Shown: in pieces, positions 32,759 to 44,014 of the stretch | Position numbering within the stretch: position 1 is the first letter of the stretch | How the letters are laid out: each line of letters starts with the position of its first letter | Origin: an uncultured cyanobacterium | Lineage (GTDB): Bacteria; Cyanobacteriota; Cyanobacteriia; PCC-6307; Cyanobiaceae | Length of the DNA: 64,000 bases | Direction of reading: 5' to 3' | Assembly (NCBI GenBank): GCA_903823115.1 | Contig: CAIJRN010000029.1 | Span: forward strand, 1-64,000 | Notes under the pieces: model-generated | What the model was told of the DNA's origin: nothing | The model's input: only the letters and a program-made list of their open reading frames with translations | Databases searched by the model: none | Position numbers and translations under genes: made by a program

Positions 32759-34378
32759 TTGGGCAGCCAGCCGCCCCGCCGCCCCCCGGACCCCATCGCT
32801 GCTGCGGCCGCTCCAGGGCCAGCACCCGGATCTGCCGCCTCCGGACCGGATGCGGCCCAGCCCTTGCCAATCGCGCTCGAGTCCCTGCCTCTGGCCGGAT
32901 CGGCGTCGTCGGCCGATGTCGCCGGTTCGATCAGCCCGACGGCCCACGCGGCTCTTCCCCTGGCCGGGGTTGCACCTGCCCCCGAACCTCAGGCTGGTTC
33001 ATCCCATCCAGGTCAGAGCGCCTCGTCCCAGCCCCTGGCGGCGACCACGTCACTGCGGCAGTGGCTCGACAGCCTCAATCGCGAGCAGCGCCGCAACCAG
33101 GAGCTGTTGGCCTCGTTGGCCTTCGCCCTGCGCAGTTTCACCAATCTCAATCGCTTCCTCGAGCTGGTGCCGCTGGTGGCCTCCCGACTGGTGGAGGCCG
33201 AAGGCAGTGTCCTGGTGGTGTTTCACCCGGATGGCCGCCTCTGGCGCGACCATCTGCAGGCCACCCCGGGCGAGCGCTCCGCCGAGCTGCTGCGGCGACT
33301 GCTTGCCCTTCCCGACAGCCAATTGCAGGCCCAGTCGGGCGATGAGGCGGTGGCGGCCTTGCTCGATCCGCTGATCCGGCGGTTGCTGGGCCACGCCGAG
33401 CTGGTCGCCACCTCCGTGGTGGCTCGCAGCTGCCAGCGCGGCCGCCTCTATGTCTTCAGTGGCCGGCGCGGCTACAGCTGGAGCGATGTCCATCGCCGAC
33501 ATCTGCAGCTGGTGGCCGACCTCACGGGTGTGGCTCTGGAAAACGAGCTGCTGCAGCAGGACATGCGGCGCCATGAACGGCTCGATCGCCAGCTCAGCAT
33601 CGGTGCTGAGATCCAGGCCCAGCTGCTGCCCGATCACTGCCCGGTGATTGAGGGGGTGGAGCTGGCGGCCCGTTGCCGGCCCGCCTATCAGGTGGGTGGC
33701 GACTACTACGACTTCATCCCGGTACGGCCCGATCTGATCGGACGCCGCCGCGAACAGGGCCAGTGGGCCGTGGTGATGGGCGACGTGATGGGGAAAGGGG
33801 TGCCCGCCGGCCTGCTGATGACCCTGCTGCGGGGCATGTTGCGGGCCGAGGTGCTGAGCGGATTGCCCCCCGATCGCATCCTTCACGATCTCAATCGCCT
33901 GGCCCAGGAGGATCTGGCCCATTCGCACCGTTTCGTCACCCTGTTCTATTCCGATTACAACCCCATCAGCCGCCGGCTGCGCTATGCCAATGCCGCCCAT
34001 AATCCGCCTTTGATCTGGCGTCGCCAGCAGGCCCGGGTGGATCGTCTCGACGCGCCGGGGCTGCTGATCGGTCTGCAGAGTGAAGCGGAGTATGGCTGGG
34101 GTGAGGTGGTGCTCGAGCCGGGAGACGTGCTGCTGTATTACACCGATGGTGTCACCGAGGCCTCCGGATTCAGCGGTGAGCGCTTCGATGAGGAGCGGCT
34201 GGTGCGCGCTTTTGATGGCGCCTGTCGCTCGGGTCTCGGTGCCCAGGAGCTGCTGGATCAGCTGTTCGGGCGTCTGGATCGCTTCGTCGGTTCCGATCAC
34301 CAGCTCGAGGACGATGCCTCGATGGTGGTGCTGAAGGTGCGCGAAGACGTGCTGCTGCCGGCGCTGCCTGGATTCTGA
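32759..34378 (+). CDS. PP2C-type (SpoIIE/RsbU) serine phosphatase with GAF-like sensor region
   Basis: [84 protein letters not shown]. Confidence 0.92.
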   Translation: MGSQPPRRPPDPIAAAAAPGPAPGSAASGPDAAQPLPIALESLPLAGSASSADVAGSISPTAHAALPLAGVAPAPEPQAGSSHPGQSASSQPLAATTSLRQWLDSLNREQRRNQELLASLAFALRSFTNLNRFLELVPLVASRLVEAEGSVLVVFHPDGRLWRDHLQATPGERSAELLRRLLALPDSQLQAQSGDEAVAALLDPLIRRLLGHAELVATSVVARSCQRGRLYVFSGRRGYSWSDVHRRHLQLVADLTGVALENELLQQDMRRHERLDRQLSIGAEIQAQLLPDHCPVIEGVELAARCRPAYQVGGDYYDFIPVRPDLIGRRREQGQWAVVMGDVMGKGVPAGLLMTLLRGMLRAEVLSGLPPDRILHDLNRLAQEDLAHSHRFVTLFYSDYNPISRRLRYANAAHNPPLIWRRQQARVDRLDAPGLLIGLQSEAEYGWGEVVLEPGDVLLYYTDGVTEASGFSGERFDEERLVRAFDGACRSGLGAQELLDQLFGRLDRFVGSDHQLEDDASMVVLKVREDVLLPALPGF

Positions 34379-34416
34379 GGCCGGCTGCCAAGCTGGGATG
34401 TTCAGCCCAGCCCGCG

Positions 34417-35886
34417 ATGGCCGCCGAATCCACGCCCCCTTCTTCGAGTTCCGGTGTGACGGGCGGTGCGGCCGGGGGCTGGAGCGATCGCTTCGAGCAA
34501 GGCCTGCATCCGGCGATCGAGCGCTTCAATGCCTCGATCGGCTTCGACATCACCCTGCTGCAGGAGGATCTCGATGGCTCGGTTGCCCATGCCCGCATGC
34601 TCGGCCGTTGCGCTGTGATCACGGAGCAGGAGGCCGATCGGCTGATCGAGGGCCTTGAGTCGATCCGCCGTGAGGCGGCGGCCGGCCAGTTCCAGCCCAC
34701 GATCGAGGCGGAGGATGTGCATTTCGCCGTCGAGCGGCGGTTGATCGAGCTGCTCGGGCCCGTGGGCAAGAAGCTGCACACCGGCCGCAGTCGCAATGAT
34801 CAGGTCGGCACCGATCTGCGGCTGTGGTTGCGGCGGCGTATCGATGACATCGAGCTCGCCCTGCTGCGTTTCGAGCGGGCCCTGCTCGCCCAGGCGGAGG
34901 CCCATGCCGATACCCTGATCCCCGGCTACACCCATCTGCAGCGGGCCCAGCCGATCTGCCTGGCCCATCATCTGCTGGCCTACATCGAAATGGCCGAACG
35001 GGACCGTTCGCGTCTGGCCGATGTGCGCCGCCGGGTCGACATCTGCCCGCTCGGGGCGGCGGCCCTGGCCGGTACGCCGGTGCCGATCGATCGTCGCCAG
35101 ACAGCCGCCGCCCTTGGCTTCGCCAGCCTCTATGCCAACTCCCTCGATGCCGTCAGCGATCGGGATTTCGCGGTGGAGTTCATGGCCGCCGCCAGCCTGG
35201 TGCTGGTCCATCTCAGCCGGCTCAGTGAGGAGGTGATTCTCTGGGCCAGTGAGGAGTTCGCCTTTGTCTCGCTCACCGATCGCTGCGCCACCGGCAGCAG
35301 CCTGATGCCTCAGAAGAAGAACCCCGATGTGCCGGAGCTGGTGCGCGGCAAGAGCGGCCGGGTCTTTGGCCATCTGATGGGCCTGCTGACGATGATCAAG
35401 GGTCTGCCCCTGGCTTACAACAAGGACTTCCAGGAGGACAAGGAGGCGCTGTTCGATGGCGTGCGCACCTGTCTGGATTGTCTGGAGGCGATGGCGATCC
35501 TGTTTGAGGAGGGCCTGGAGTTCCGGCCTGAGCGCCTGGAGCGGGCGGTGGAGTCCGATTTCTCCAATGCCACCGATGTGGCCGACTATCTGGTGGCTCG
35601 GGACGTGCCGTTCCGCGAGGCCTATCAGCTGGTCGGCGGCCTGGTGAAGGGTTGCCTGCGGGAGGGGATCCTGCTCAAGGATCTGCCGCTGGCCCGCTGG
35701 CAGCAGCTCCATCCGGCCTTCGAGGCCGACATCCATGCCGCCATCGCGCCCCGTCAGGTGGTCCGGGCCCGCCGCAGTGAGGGCGGCACCGGCTTCGAGC
35801 AGGTGAGGCAGCAGTTGGATCTGGCTCGTCAGCGATTGGGCGAAGGATCGTCAGCGACTTCGGAACAATGTGGCCAGGCGGTTTAA
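34417..35886 (+). CDS. argH: Argininosuccinate lyase
   Basis: [64 protein letters not shown]. Confidence 0.98.
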   Translation: MAAESTPPSSSSGVTGGAAGGWSDRFEQGLHPAIERFNASIGFDITLLQEDLDGSVAHARMLGRCAVITEQEADRLIEGLESIRREAAAGQFQPTIEAEDVHFAVERRLIELLGPVGKKLHTGRSRNDQVGTDLRLWLRRRIDDIELALLRFERALLAQAEAHADTLIPGYTHLQRAQPICLAHHLLAYIEMAERDRSRLADVRRRVDICPLGAAALAGTPVPIDRRQTAAALGFASLYANSLDAVSDRDFAVEFMAAASLVLVHLSRLSEEVILWASEEFAFVSLTDRCATGSSLMPQKKNPDVPELVRGKSGRVFGHLMGLLTMIKGLPLAYNKDFQEDKEALFDGVRTCLDCLEAMAILFEEGLEFRPERLERAVESDFSNATDVADYLVARDVPFREAYQLVGGLVKGCLREGILLKDLPLARWQQLHPAFEADIHAAIAPRQVVRARRSEGGTGFEQVRQQLDLARQRLGEGSSATSEQCGQAV

Positions 35887-35965
35887 CCTTTGCGGGTGTG
35901 TGACGTTTCGGCGTCACTCGGGCCCCTCACGGTTCCAGCCCATTCCCGGTCATCAGGTCAGTTCA

Positions 35966-36508
35966 GTGAGTATTTTTGTCGGTAATCTGCCCTTCCGCGC
36001 CGAGCAGGAAGACATTCTCGAGCTCTTCGCCCCCTTTGGAGAGGTGGCGAACTGCTCCCTTCCCTTGGAGAGGGACACCGGTCGCAAGCGCGGCTTCGCC
36101 TTCGTCGAGATGGTGGATCCAGAGCTGGAGACCAAGGCCATCGATGCCCTGCAGGGGGTTGAGTTGATGGGTCGTCCCCTGCGCATCAACAAGGCCGAAC
36201 CCCGCAGCGGCGGCGGTGGAGGAGGCGGCGGCTATGGCGGCGGCGGCGGGGGCGGTGGTCGCCGCCCTGGCGGCTATGGCGGCGGTGGTGGTGGTTATGG
36301 CGCCGGGGCCGGCGGCTATGGCGGTGGAGCTGGCGGCGGCGGCGGTGAGCGCGGCTCCGGAGCCCGGGGCTGGGAAGATCGCAGCTATGGCGGTGGCGAT
36401 CGCGCTGGCGACAGCTTCGATGCCGGCCGTGCCCGCCGCCGCCGCAGTGGCAGTGGCGGTGGTGGCGATTTCGGCGGCGGTGGCGATTATCCCGGCGCCG
36501 AGGGCTGA
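35966..36508 (+). CDS. RRM-type glycine-rich RNA-binding protein
   Basis: GTG start; SIFVGNLPFRAEQEDILELFAPFGEV...RKRGFAFVEM RNP motifs; GGGGYGG-rich C-terminus. Confidence 0.93.
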   Translation: MSIFVGNLPFRAEQEDILELFAPFGEVANCSLPLERDTGRKRGFAFVEMVDPELETKAIDALQGVELMGRPLRINKAEPRSGGGGGGGGYGGGGGGGGRRPGGYGGGGGGYGAGAGGYGGGAGGGGGERGSGARGWEDRSYGGGDRAGDSFDAGRARRRRSGSGGGGDFGGGGDYPGAEG

Positions 36509-36785
36509 AGCCCCGGCTTCCGGGATCGCTGCTCGCTGTCTGCCAGCGCCCGCTTGACTGAGCCTCGGATCAGCCAAGCCCCAATGCGGCGCTTTTCCCG
36601 TAGGGGAGAGGGCCATGTGCCTTGGGCAGGCTTGTCCCAGGCCTTTGATCGTTGCGGCTCTGCAGACGCCCCAGCCAGCAGCCGTTGATGCTGGCGCTGG
36701 TTTGTTGCACCCTGATCGCCGGAACTGTTTCGCTTGATCGCCTTGCGCAATCCTGCCCCGTTGCGGCTGATCCGGGTGAGGCTTT

Positions 36786-37808
36786 TCAGTGCCCCCGTTC
36801 CTCGAGTTGCCGGGCTGCCGTTTCCAGCACCTCGACGCCGGCGTCGGCGGCTCCGGCCGCCCGGGTCAGGGCAGCGCGCCAATGGCGGGCACCGTTGACG
36901 CCTTCCACCACATGCACCAGATGGCGGGCGATCGGCCAGAGCCGCCCGCCGGAGCCGCACCAGCGCTCCGTATGGGGCACCAGGCCTCGCACCACGCTGG
37001 AGGCCCGTACCGGGGTGGCGGGCGGTGCCGCAAAGAGGTCTCCATCCACCCCTGCCCAGCGCAGCGGGTGGTGGTAAGCCGCCCGACCCACCATCACCCC
37101 ATCCACCTGCTCCAACTGCTGCCGGCACTGGTTCAGTTCCTCGAGGCCTCCATTGAGTTCGATCGTCAGGGCTGGGCGGTCCCGTTTGAGCTGGTGCACC
37201 AGATCCCAGCGCAGCGGCGGGATCGTGCGGTTCTGCTTCGGATCGAGGCCCTCCAGCCAGGCCTTGCGGGCATGGACGGCGAAACGGCGGGCGCCGGAGC
37301 GGGCCACCGTGTCCACAAAGGCCAGTAGCTCCTCGTAGGAGTCCCGGTTGTCGATGCCGATGCGGTGCTTCACCGTCACCGGCAGGGGCGAGGCTGCGGC
37401 CATGGCTTCGACGCAGCGGGCCACCTGCTCGGGAACCGCCATCAGGCAGGCGCCGAAGCGGCCCTGCTGCACCTTGTCACTGGGGCAGCCGACGTTGAGA
37501 TTCACCTCGTCATAGCCCCAGTCGGCGGCGAGCCGGGTGGCCTGGGCCAGCAGGGCCGGATCGTCGCCGCCCAGTTGCAGGGCCAGGGGCCTTTCGATCG
37601 GCTCGAAGCCCAGCAGCCGCTCCAGCCGCTGCTGGCGCTCCCCCATGCGGCTGGATCCGCCGTCCTCGGCGATGTGATGCAGGGCCCGGGCCACCACCAT
37701 CTCGCTGTACAGCAGGCAATGGCGGCTGATCTGGCGCATCAGCACCCGGAAGTGCCGATCGGTGCAGTCCAGCATGGGCGCCACACTGAAGCGATAGTTC
37801 TGCTGCAT
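36786..37808 (-). CDS. dusA: tRNA-dihydrouridine synthase (DusA type)
   Basis: MQQNYRFSVAPMLDCTDRHFRVLMRQISRHCLLYSEMVVARAL..., NLNVGCPSDKVQQGRFGACLM, VTVKHRIGID. Confidence 0.94.
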   Translation of the reverse strand: MQQNYRFSVAPMLDCTDRHFRVLMRQISRHCLLYSEMVVARALHHIAEDGGSSRMGERQQRLERLLGFEPIERPLALQLGGDDPALLAQATRLAADWGYDEVNLNVGCPSDKVQQGRFGACLMAVPEQVARCVEAMAAASPLPVTVKHRIGIDNRDSYEELLAFVDTVARSGARRFAVHARKAWLEGLDPKQNRTIPPLRWDLVHQLKRDRPALTIELNGGLEELNQCRQQLEQVDGVMVGRAAYHHPLRWAGVDGDLFAAPPATPVRASSVVRGLVPHTERWCGSGGRLWPIARHLVHVVEGVNGARHWRAALTRAAGAADAGVEVLETAARQLEERGH

Positions 37809-37814
37809 CTCCCC

Positions 37815-39080
37815 ATGCTGCCTAGCCACGTGTCCCTGGTGGTTGCCGGTGGGGGGCCAGCGGGATTCATGGCGGCGATCACGGCGGCGGAGATCACGAT
37901 CGCCGCGGGCGGCAGCCCGGCGGTTCTGGTGCTCGAGGCCACCCCAGAGCCCTTGCACAAGGTGCTGATCAGCGGTGGCGGCCGCTGCAATGTCACCCAT
38001 GCCTGCTGGGATCCTCTGGCCCTGGTGGGCTATTACCCCCGCGGCGGCCGGGCCTTGCGGGGTCCCTTCTCGCGATTCGCCACGGCCGAGACGGTGGCCT
38101 GGTTTGAGCAGCGCGGGCTGGCTCTGGTGGAGGAAGCTGATGGCCGCCTGTTTCCACGCAGTCAGCGCTCCAGCTCGGTGGTCGACACCCTGCGCCGTGA
38201 AGCGGCCCGACTGGGGGTGACGCTGCGCACCAGTGAAGCCTTGCAAGCGGCGGAACCGCTGCAGGATGGTGGTTTTCAGCTGCGCTTGCGCTCAGGGGCG
38301 CTGCTGCGGTCCGATCGGCTGCTGCTGGCCACCGGCAGCCATCCCAGCGGCCATCGCCTGGCGGCCGGCCTGGGCCACACGGTGGTGCCGCCGGTCCCCT
38401 CCCTGTTCACCCTGCGCCTGGCGGACCATCCCCTGGCCGATCTGGCGGGGGTGGTGATGGATCCGGCCGGTCTTGAGCTGATCCTGGCCGGGACCCCGTC
38501 GCGGCGCCATCGCCAGAGCGGGCCCCTGTTGATCACCCATTGGGGCCTGAGTGGGCCCACCGTGCTGCGGCTGACGGCCTTCGCGGCCCGGGATCTGAAG
38601 CAGGCCGGCTATCGGGGCGAGCTGCGGGTCGACTGGAGTGGTGGTCGCAGCCAGCTGGAGCTGCAGGAGCTGTTTGCGGAGCTGCGCCGCGACCAGGCCC
38701 GCAAACAACTGAACAATGCCCGCCCCTGGCCGGAGCTCAGCCGCCGGCTCTGGCTGCATCTGCTCGATCGGCTGGGTGTCGATGGCGAGCTGCGCTGGGC
38801 CGATCTCGGCCGCCGCCCCCAGGAGGCCCTGATTGAGGCCTTGCGGGCCAGCCGCTACCAGGTGTCCGGCCGGGGTCCCTTCGGCGAGGAGTTCGTGACG
38901 GCCGGTGGGGTGGCCCTCGGTGAGGTGAACCTGGCCACGATGGAGAGCCGCCGTCAGCCGGGTTTATACCTGGCTGGAGAGATTCTTGATGTCGATGGGG
39001 TGACGGGCGGATTCAATTTCCAGCACTGCTGGAGTTCCGGCTGGTTGGCAGGACAGGCGATCGCCGCCACTGGTCCCTGA
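37815..39080 (+). CDS. NAD(P)/FAD-dependent oxidoreductase (BaiN/HI0933-like)
   Basis: VSLVVAGGGPAGFMAAITAAE, VLISGGGRCNVTHACWDP, GEILDVDGVTGGFNFQHCWSSGWLAGQAIA. Confidence 0.92.
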   Translation: MLPSHVSLVVAGGGPAGFMAAITAAEITIAAGGSPAVLVLEATPEPLHKVLISGGGRCNVTHACWDPLALVGYYPRGGRALRGPFSRFATAETVAWFEQRGLALVEEADGRLFPRSQRSSSVVDTLRREAARLGVTLRTSEALQAAEPLQDGGFQLRLRSGALLRSDRLLLATGSHPSGHRLAAGLGHTVVPPVPSLFTLRLADHPLADLAGVVMDPAGLELILAGTPSRRHRQSGPLLITHWGLSGPTVLRLTAFAARDLKQAGYRGELRVDWSGGRSQLELQELFAELRRDQARKQLNNARPWPELSRRLWLHLLDRLGVDGELRWADLGRRPQEALIEALRASRYQVSGRGPFGEEFVTAGGVALGEVNLATMESRRQPGLYLAGEILDVDGVTGGFNFQHCWSSGWLAGQAIAATGP

Positions 39081-39096
39081 GGCAATAGCAGCGAAC

Positions 39097-40323
39097 TCAG
39101 CGAATGTGCTCGAACACGGAGAACATCGGCAGGTACATGGCCAGCAGCACCGAACCCACAATGACCCCGACCAACACAATCATCACCGGCTCCAGCATGG
39201 AGGTCATGGCTTTGACGGTGGCGGCAACTTCATCTTCATAGAAATCGGCAACTTTTGAGAGCATCGCATCCATTTCGCCAGTTTCTTCGCCGATGGCCAT
39301 CATGCTGATCGCCATGTCCGGAAATACTTTCTTGACCTCCAGGGCGGCGCTCAGAGGTACACCCTCGCTCACATCGTTGCGCGAGGAGCTGATCGCGTCA
39401 CCAATCAGGGTGTTGGAGGTGATGTCGCGCACGATTTCCAGGGACATCAAGATGGGCACACCGGCCTTGGAGAGGCAGCTGAGGGTGCGGCAGAACTGGG
39501 CGGTGGCCGTTTTCTGGATCAGGTCGCCAAACAGGGGAATTTTGAGAGAAAAGGAATCCACGGAGCGCCGGCCGGTGGGAGTCGCGTAGTAGCGGGAGAA
39601 CATGTAGGCGCCGATCCCGATGCCCCCCACCAGGAAGAAGGAGAAAGAGGAGCGCAGCAATTTGCTCAGATCGAGCATCATTTGCGTGAATAGCGGTAGC
39701 TTGGCCCCCAACTGATCGAAGATCGTCGAGAAGGTGGGGATCAGGAAGACCGTCATGCCCAGAAACACGGCGATCGCGATCACCAGCACGGTGATCGGAT
39801 AACCCAGGGCTCCTTTGATCTGGTTCTGCAGTTTGGCGTTGTCTTCCAGCAGGATGGCCAGTCGCTTGAGGGTTTCATCGAGCACGCCACCGGCTTCGCC
39901 GGCTTCCACCAGGGCGATCGTGAGATTGTCGAACACCTGGGGCCAGCGACGCATTGAATTGCCCAGGCTTTCCCCCTGATTCACCTCCCGCGTCATGCTG
40001 GTCAGCGCTTTGCGGAACAAGGTGGAGCGCTGCTGGGTGCGCATCAGGTCGAGGCTGCGCAGAATCGGCACCCCCGCATCCACCAGGGCCGAAAGTTTGC
40101 TGGCGAACAGGGCCTTTTCGCGGATGCTGATGCCGCCTTCGATCAGGTTGCGGAAATCGAAAGTTTCACCGGTTGGGGCGATGGATTCCTTGCGCACCAA
40201 GGTGTTGGCAAGAATGCCGCGTCGCCGCAATTCCCTTCTGGCGCTGGCCGGACTGTCCGCCTGAATCGTCAGCTCGCGTTTCCGGCCGGAGTTGGTGGTG
40301 TAGGTGACAAAAAACGCTGTCAT
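39097..40323 (-). CDS. pilC: Type IV pilus inner-membrane platform protein PilC
   Basis: T2SF domains: KALFASKLSALVDAGVPILRSLDLM, AQFCRTLSCLSKAGVPILMSLEIVRD, MLEPVMIVLVGVIVGSVLLAMYLPMF. Confidence 0.95.
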   Translation of the reverse strand: MTAFFVTYTTNSGRKRELTIQADSPASARRELRRRGILANTLVRKESIAPTGETFDFRNLIEGGISIREKALFASKLSALVDAGVPILRSLDLMRTQQRSTLFRKALTSMTREVNQGESLGNSMRRWPQVFDNLTIALVEAGEAGGVLDETLKRLAILLEDNAKLQNQIKGALGYPITVLVIAIAVFLGMTVFLIPTFSTIFDQLGAKLPLFTQMMLDLSKLLRSSFSFFLVGGIGIGAYMFSRYYATPTGRRSVDSFSLKIPLFGDLIQKTATAQFCRTLSCLSKAGVPILMSLEIVRDITSNTLIGDAISSSRNDVSEGVPLSAALEVKKVFPDMAISMMAIGEETGEMDAMLSKVADFYEDEVAATVKAMTSMLEPVMIVLVGVIVGSVLLAMYLPMFSVFEHIR

Positions 40324-40326
40324 CGA

Positions 40327-41406
40327 TCAGACCTGGTCCAGCAAACGGCCCAATTCGTCCGGCTTGGTTGTTTTTTCCATGGCTTCTCCCCGGGAGACCT
40401 TGCCAGCCTTGATCAGGTTGGCCAGGGAGCGCTCCAGGGTCTGCATCCCATGGTTGGCACCCGTCTGGATCTGGGAGTAGATCTGGGCCGTTTTGCCCTC
40501 GCGGATCAGGTTGGCGATGGCTGGGGTGTTGATCAGGATTTCCTGGGCCATGACACGGCCGAAGGCGCCGGTGCTGGGGTGGTTGCTCTTGCAGAGCGTC
40601 TGGGAAAATACAGCCAGCAAGCTGGAACTCAGCTGCACGCGGATCTGGGTCTGCTGGCCGCCGGGGAACACGTCCACCATGCGATCGACGGTCTGGGAGG
40701 CAGAACTGGTGTGCAGGGTGCCGAACACCAGGTGACCGGTTTCGGCGGCGGTGATCGCCAGCTGGATCGTTTCCAGGTCACGCATTTCCCCCACCAGGAT
40801 CACGTCCGGGTCTTCGCGCAGAGCGGCTCTCAGGGCATTGGCGAAACTGCGGGTGTCCTCGCTGACCTCCCGCTGGTGGATGAGGCTCTTGTCGTTGCGA
40901 TAGGTGAACTCGATCGGATCTTCAATGGTGAGGATATGTTCGGAGCGGCTGTGGTTGATGTGATCTAGCAGGGACGCCAGGGTGGTGGTTTTGCCTGAAC
41001 CTGTCGGGCCCGTGACCAGCACCAGTCCTTTGGGTTTGCGGCTGATTTCCTCGACGATCGGCGGCATCCCCAGCTTGTCGATCGGCGGAATCGAGTTGCC
41101 GAGAGCTCTCAGGCAGGCCGCATAGGTGCCCCGTTGCCGATAGACATTCACCCGGAAGCGAGCGACGTCCTTGAGGCCGTAGGAACAGTCCAGATCCCAG
41201 TTCTGTTCCAGGATTTTGCGCTGAGAATTGTTGAGAAGCGAGAAGATCAGTCGGTTGCACTGATCTTCGCTCAGCTTCATGTCTTGGATCATTGGCCGTA
41301 GCTGGCCATTGAAGCGTCCGTAGGGTGGCTGGCCGCAGGCGAGATGCAGGTCACTGCCTCCGCTATTGACGAGTTCGACCATCAGGTCTTCGATCTGAAG
41401 GTCCAC
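40327..41406 (-). CDS. pilT: Type IV pilus retraction ATPase PilT
   Basis: [66 protein letters not shown]. Confidence 0.95.
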   Translation of the reverse strand: MDLQIEDLMVELVNSGGSDLHLACGQPPYGRFNGQLRPMIQDMKLSEDQCNRLIFSLLNNSQRKILEQNWDLDCSYGLKDVARFRVNVYRQRGTYAACLRALGNSIPPIDKLGMPPIVEEISRKPKGLVLVTGPTGSGKTTTLASLLDHINHSRSEHILTIEDPIEFTYRNDKSLIHQREVSEDTRSFANALRAALREDPDVILVGEMRDLETIQLAITAAETGHLVFGTLHTSSASQTVDRMVDVFPGGQQTQIRVQLSSSLLAVFSQTLCKSNHPSTGAFGRVMAQEILINTPAIANLIREGKTAQIYSQIQTGANHGMQTLERSLANLIKAGKVSRGEAMEKTTKPDELGRLLDQV

Positions 41407-41477
41407 TGGATTGTCCCCCTACAGCTCTGATCGTGCATCGCTTTCACTTTAGCCAGGTCCAGCGGCGATCAACCTGT

Positions 41478-42935
41478 TCAGCGGCGTACGCGCAGGCAAT
41501 AAGGGCATTCCAGCCATTCGTCCAGTAGGCCGGCTCCGCAGCCCTTGCAGGTGAGGGTGGTCAGGGCCCGGGCCCGCCGTTCCGATTCCAGACCCGTGTC
41601 GGTGAGCAGCATCCGTTCGACTTCCTCGAGGGTGGTCAGGCCTTGGCGCACCAGATCGAGGCCGTAGCCGAGCAGGGTTTTCATGCCCCCCTCCAGGGCC
41701 AGGCGGCGCAGGTCTTCGGTGTTCGATCGCTTGGCCACAGCCGATGAGAGCGATTCGTTCATGCGCAGAATTTCATAGACACCCACCCGGCCGGCGTAAC
41801 CGCGGCCCTGGCAATGGGGACATTCCGGTTCCGTGCTGTTGCGGCTGGTTCTGGCTTTGAAGAAGCTGATGCTGCTTTCGTCGGTGGCCACCAGGCCGAA
41901 GCGCGCCAGTTCCTCGTTGTCGGGGTGATAGGCAATGCGGCAATGGCTGCAGAGTCGTCGCAGCAGTCGCTGGGAGATCACCCCCAGCAGTGAGGCGCTG
42001 ACCAGGAAGGGTTCCACCCCCATCTCATCCAGGCGGGCGAAGGCGCTGGCGGCGTCGTTGCAGTGCAGGGTGGTGAGCACCAGGTGGCCGGTGAGGGCAG
42101 CCTCGATGGCGGTGCGGGCCGTTTCCAGGTCGCGGGTCTCACCCACCAGCAGCACATCGGGATCCTGTCGCATGAAGGCTCGCAGGGCGGTGCTGAAATC
42201 GAAGCCTTTTTCGCGGTTCACCTGGGTCTGGGTGATCCCCTTGAGGCTGTATTCGATCGGATCCTCCACCGTGGAGATGTTGATCGTCGGGTCGTTGCGC
42301 TCCGACAACAGGGCGTAGAGGGTGGTGGATTTACCCGATCCGGTGGGGCCCGTCACCAGGATCATGCCGAAGGGTTTGGAGCCGATTTCCCGCAGGGTTT
42401 CCCGGGAGATGGGATCGGTGATCAGGTTGTCGAGCCCGAGCTGGGTGGCGCCGCTGTCGAGCAGCCTGAGCACCACCTTTTCGCCATGGCGGCTGGGCAG
42501 GGTGCTGACGCGGAAGTCCATGGTGCGGCCGCGGAAATTGCGGCGGATCCGGCCGTCCTGGGGCATGCGCCGTTCGGCGATGTCCAGGTCGGCCATGATC
42601 TTGAAGCGGGAGGTCACCGCTGGGATCAGCGTCTTCGGCAGGGTTTCGACATTGCGCAGCACCCCGTCCTGACGGAAGCGGATCAGCAGGCCGTCTTCCT
42701 GGGGCTCCACGTGGATGTCGCTGGCGGAGCAGGTGAGGGCTTCGATCAGGATCCGATCCACCAGGCTCATCACCGGTGAGAGCCCGGCGGCCTTGCTGCT
42801 GGTCTCGAGATCTTCGGATCTGGATTCGTTCTCGGACTGGGGCGTGTTCGACTGGCCCAGGTCCAGATCACCGAACAGCGAGGTCTTTGCTGTGACCTGG
42901 GCCTTGATCCCCTGGGTGGCGGTGTCTGGATTCAT
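41478..42935 (-). CDS. pilB: Type IV pilus assembly ATPase PilB/GspE with C-terminal zinc-ribbon-like motif
   Basis: [55 protein letters not shown]...[19 protein letters not shown], terminal [18 protein letters not shown]. Confidence 0.93.
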   Translation of the reverse strand: MNPDTATQGIKAQVTAKTSLFGDLDLGQSNTPQSENESRSEDLETSSKAAGLSPVMSLVDRILIEALTCSASDIHVEPQEDGLLIRFRQDGVLRNVETLPKTLIPAVTSRFKIMADLDIAERRMPQDGRIRRNFRGRTMDFRVSTLPSRHGEKVVLRLLDSGATQLGLDNLITDPISRETLREIGSKPFGMILVTGPTGSGKSTTLYALLSERNDPTINISTVEDPIEYSLKGITQTQVNREKGFDFSTALRAFMRQDPDVLLVGETRDLETARTAIEAALTGHLVLTTLHCNDAASAFARLDEMGVEPFLVSASLLGVISQRLLRRLCSHCRIAYHPDNEELARFGLVATDESSISFFKARTSRNSTEPECPHCQGRGYAGRVGVYEILRMNESLSSAVAKRSNTEDLRRLALEGGMKTLLGYGLDLVRQGLTTLEEVERMLLTDTGLESERRARALTTLTCKGCGAGLLDEWLECPYCLRVRR

Positions 42936-43276
42936 GGTCGCTGCCGGAGTCGGGAGCTGGAATCGGGTTGCGGTATGGCCAAGGACCTTCGGGGGGTGGG
43001 CTCCAGGTCCTCAGAGCTGGTCTTGCTTGCTGCTCCTGGGGCTGCGGCTCCAGGCCTGGATGGCGGGCTTGTAGCGCCGGACTGGATGCCGGGTGCCAAG
43101 GCCGGGTGTCAACGCCGAATGCACAGGGCCCGCCGAGAGGGTGTGGGACCAACGGTTTGAACGATTTTGGCCAGAAAATGCCAACTTTGGTGAGACTTGT
43201 CACGAATACCCCGCCAGCGCTCGCGCCTGAGGTGCGGGCTTCCGCCGCTTGTGGGAGGAGGGGCCGGCGCTTCAAC

Positions 43277-44014
43277 ATGGCTCCATTCGAAACTGGTGCG
43301 ACCGGTATGAGCGGCGACAATCCCCAGAGCAGCGACATCCCCTTGGAAGGTGACGCTCCCATCAACGGCGGCACCGAGCCTGGGCCCGTGCCCGTCGAGG
43401 CTTCTGAGTCAGATGGCCCGATCCCGGCTGCTGCTGACGCCTCGGCTCCTGGTCCGGAGGGTCAGGACGATGCCGCGCTCAGCGATGGCGACCGTCTGCA
43501 GCTGCTGGAAGCCAGGCTGGCCGCGCTTCAGGGCGAAAATGAGTCGCTGCGGGGCCAGTGCATGCGGATTGCCGCCGACTTCGACAACTTCCGCAAGCGC
43601 CAGAGCCGCGACCAGGACGACCTCCGCCTGCAGATCACCTGCTCCACCCTGGGCGAGATCCTGCCGGTGGTGGACAACTTCGAGCGAGCCCGGCAGCAGC
43701 TCAAGCCCCAGCACGAGGAGGCTCAGACCCTGCACGGCAGCTACCAGGGTCTCTATCGCCAGTTGGTGGATGTGTTCAAACAGCTCGGCGTCTCGCCGAT
43801 GCGGGTGGAGGGGGAACCCTTTGATCCCAATCTCCACGAGGCGGTGCTGCGGGAGCCCAGCCAGGAGCACTCTGAAGATGTGGTGATTGAGGAGCTGCAG
43901 CGCGGCTACCACCTCAATGGTCGGGTGCTGCGCCATGCGCTGGTGAAGGTTTCCATGGGCCCCGGTTCCTCCGGCGATTCGACTGACGGTTCCAGCGAGG
44001 AGCAGGGCGGCTGA
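43277..44014 (+). CDS. grpE: Nucleotide exchange factor GrpE
   Basis: [39 protein letters not shown]..., [44 protein letters not shown]. Confidence 0.95.
   Translation: MAPFETGATGMSGDNPQSSDIPLEGDAPINGGTEPGPVPVEASESDGPIPAAADASAPGPEGQDDAALSDGDRLQLLEARLAALQGENESLRGQCMRIAADFDNFRKRQSRDQDDLRLQITCSTLGEILPVVDNFERARQQLKPQHEEAQTLHGSYQGLYRQLVDVFKQLGVSPMRVEGEPFDPNLHEAVLREPSQEHSEDVVIEELQRGYHLNGRVLRHALVKVSMGPGSSGDSTDGSSEEQGG

Noticed and set aside
36190-36500. GGC/GGT-rich tract as a DNA repeat element
   Set aside because: Explained by the Gly-rich C-terminus of the RRM protein.
43088-43120. Two copies of gccgggtgYcaa upstream of grpE
   Set aside because: Only about 12 bp, two copies; too short to separate from chance in high-GC DNA.
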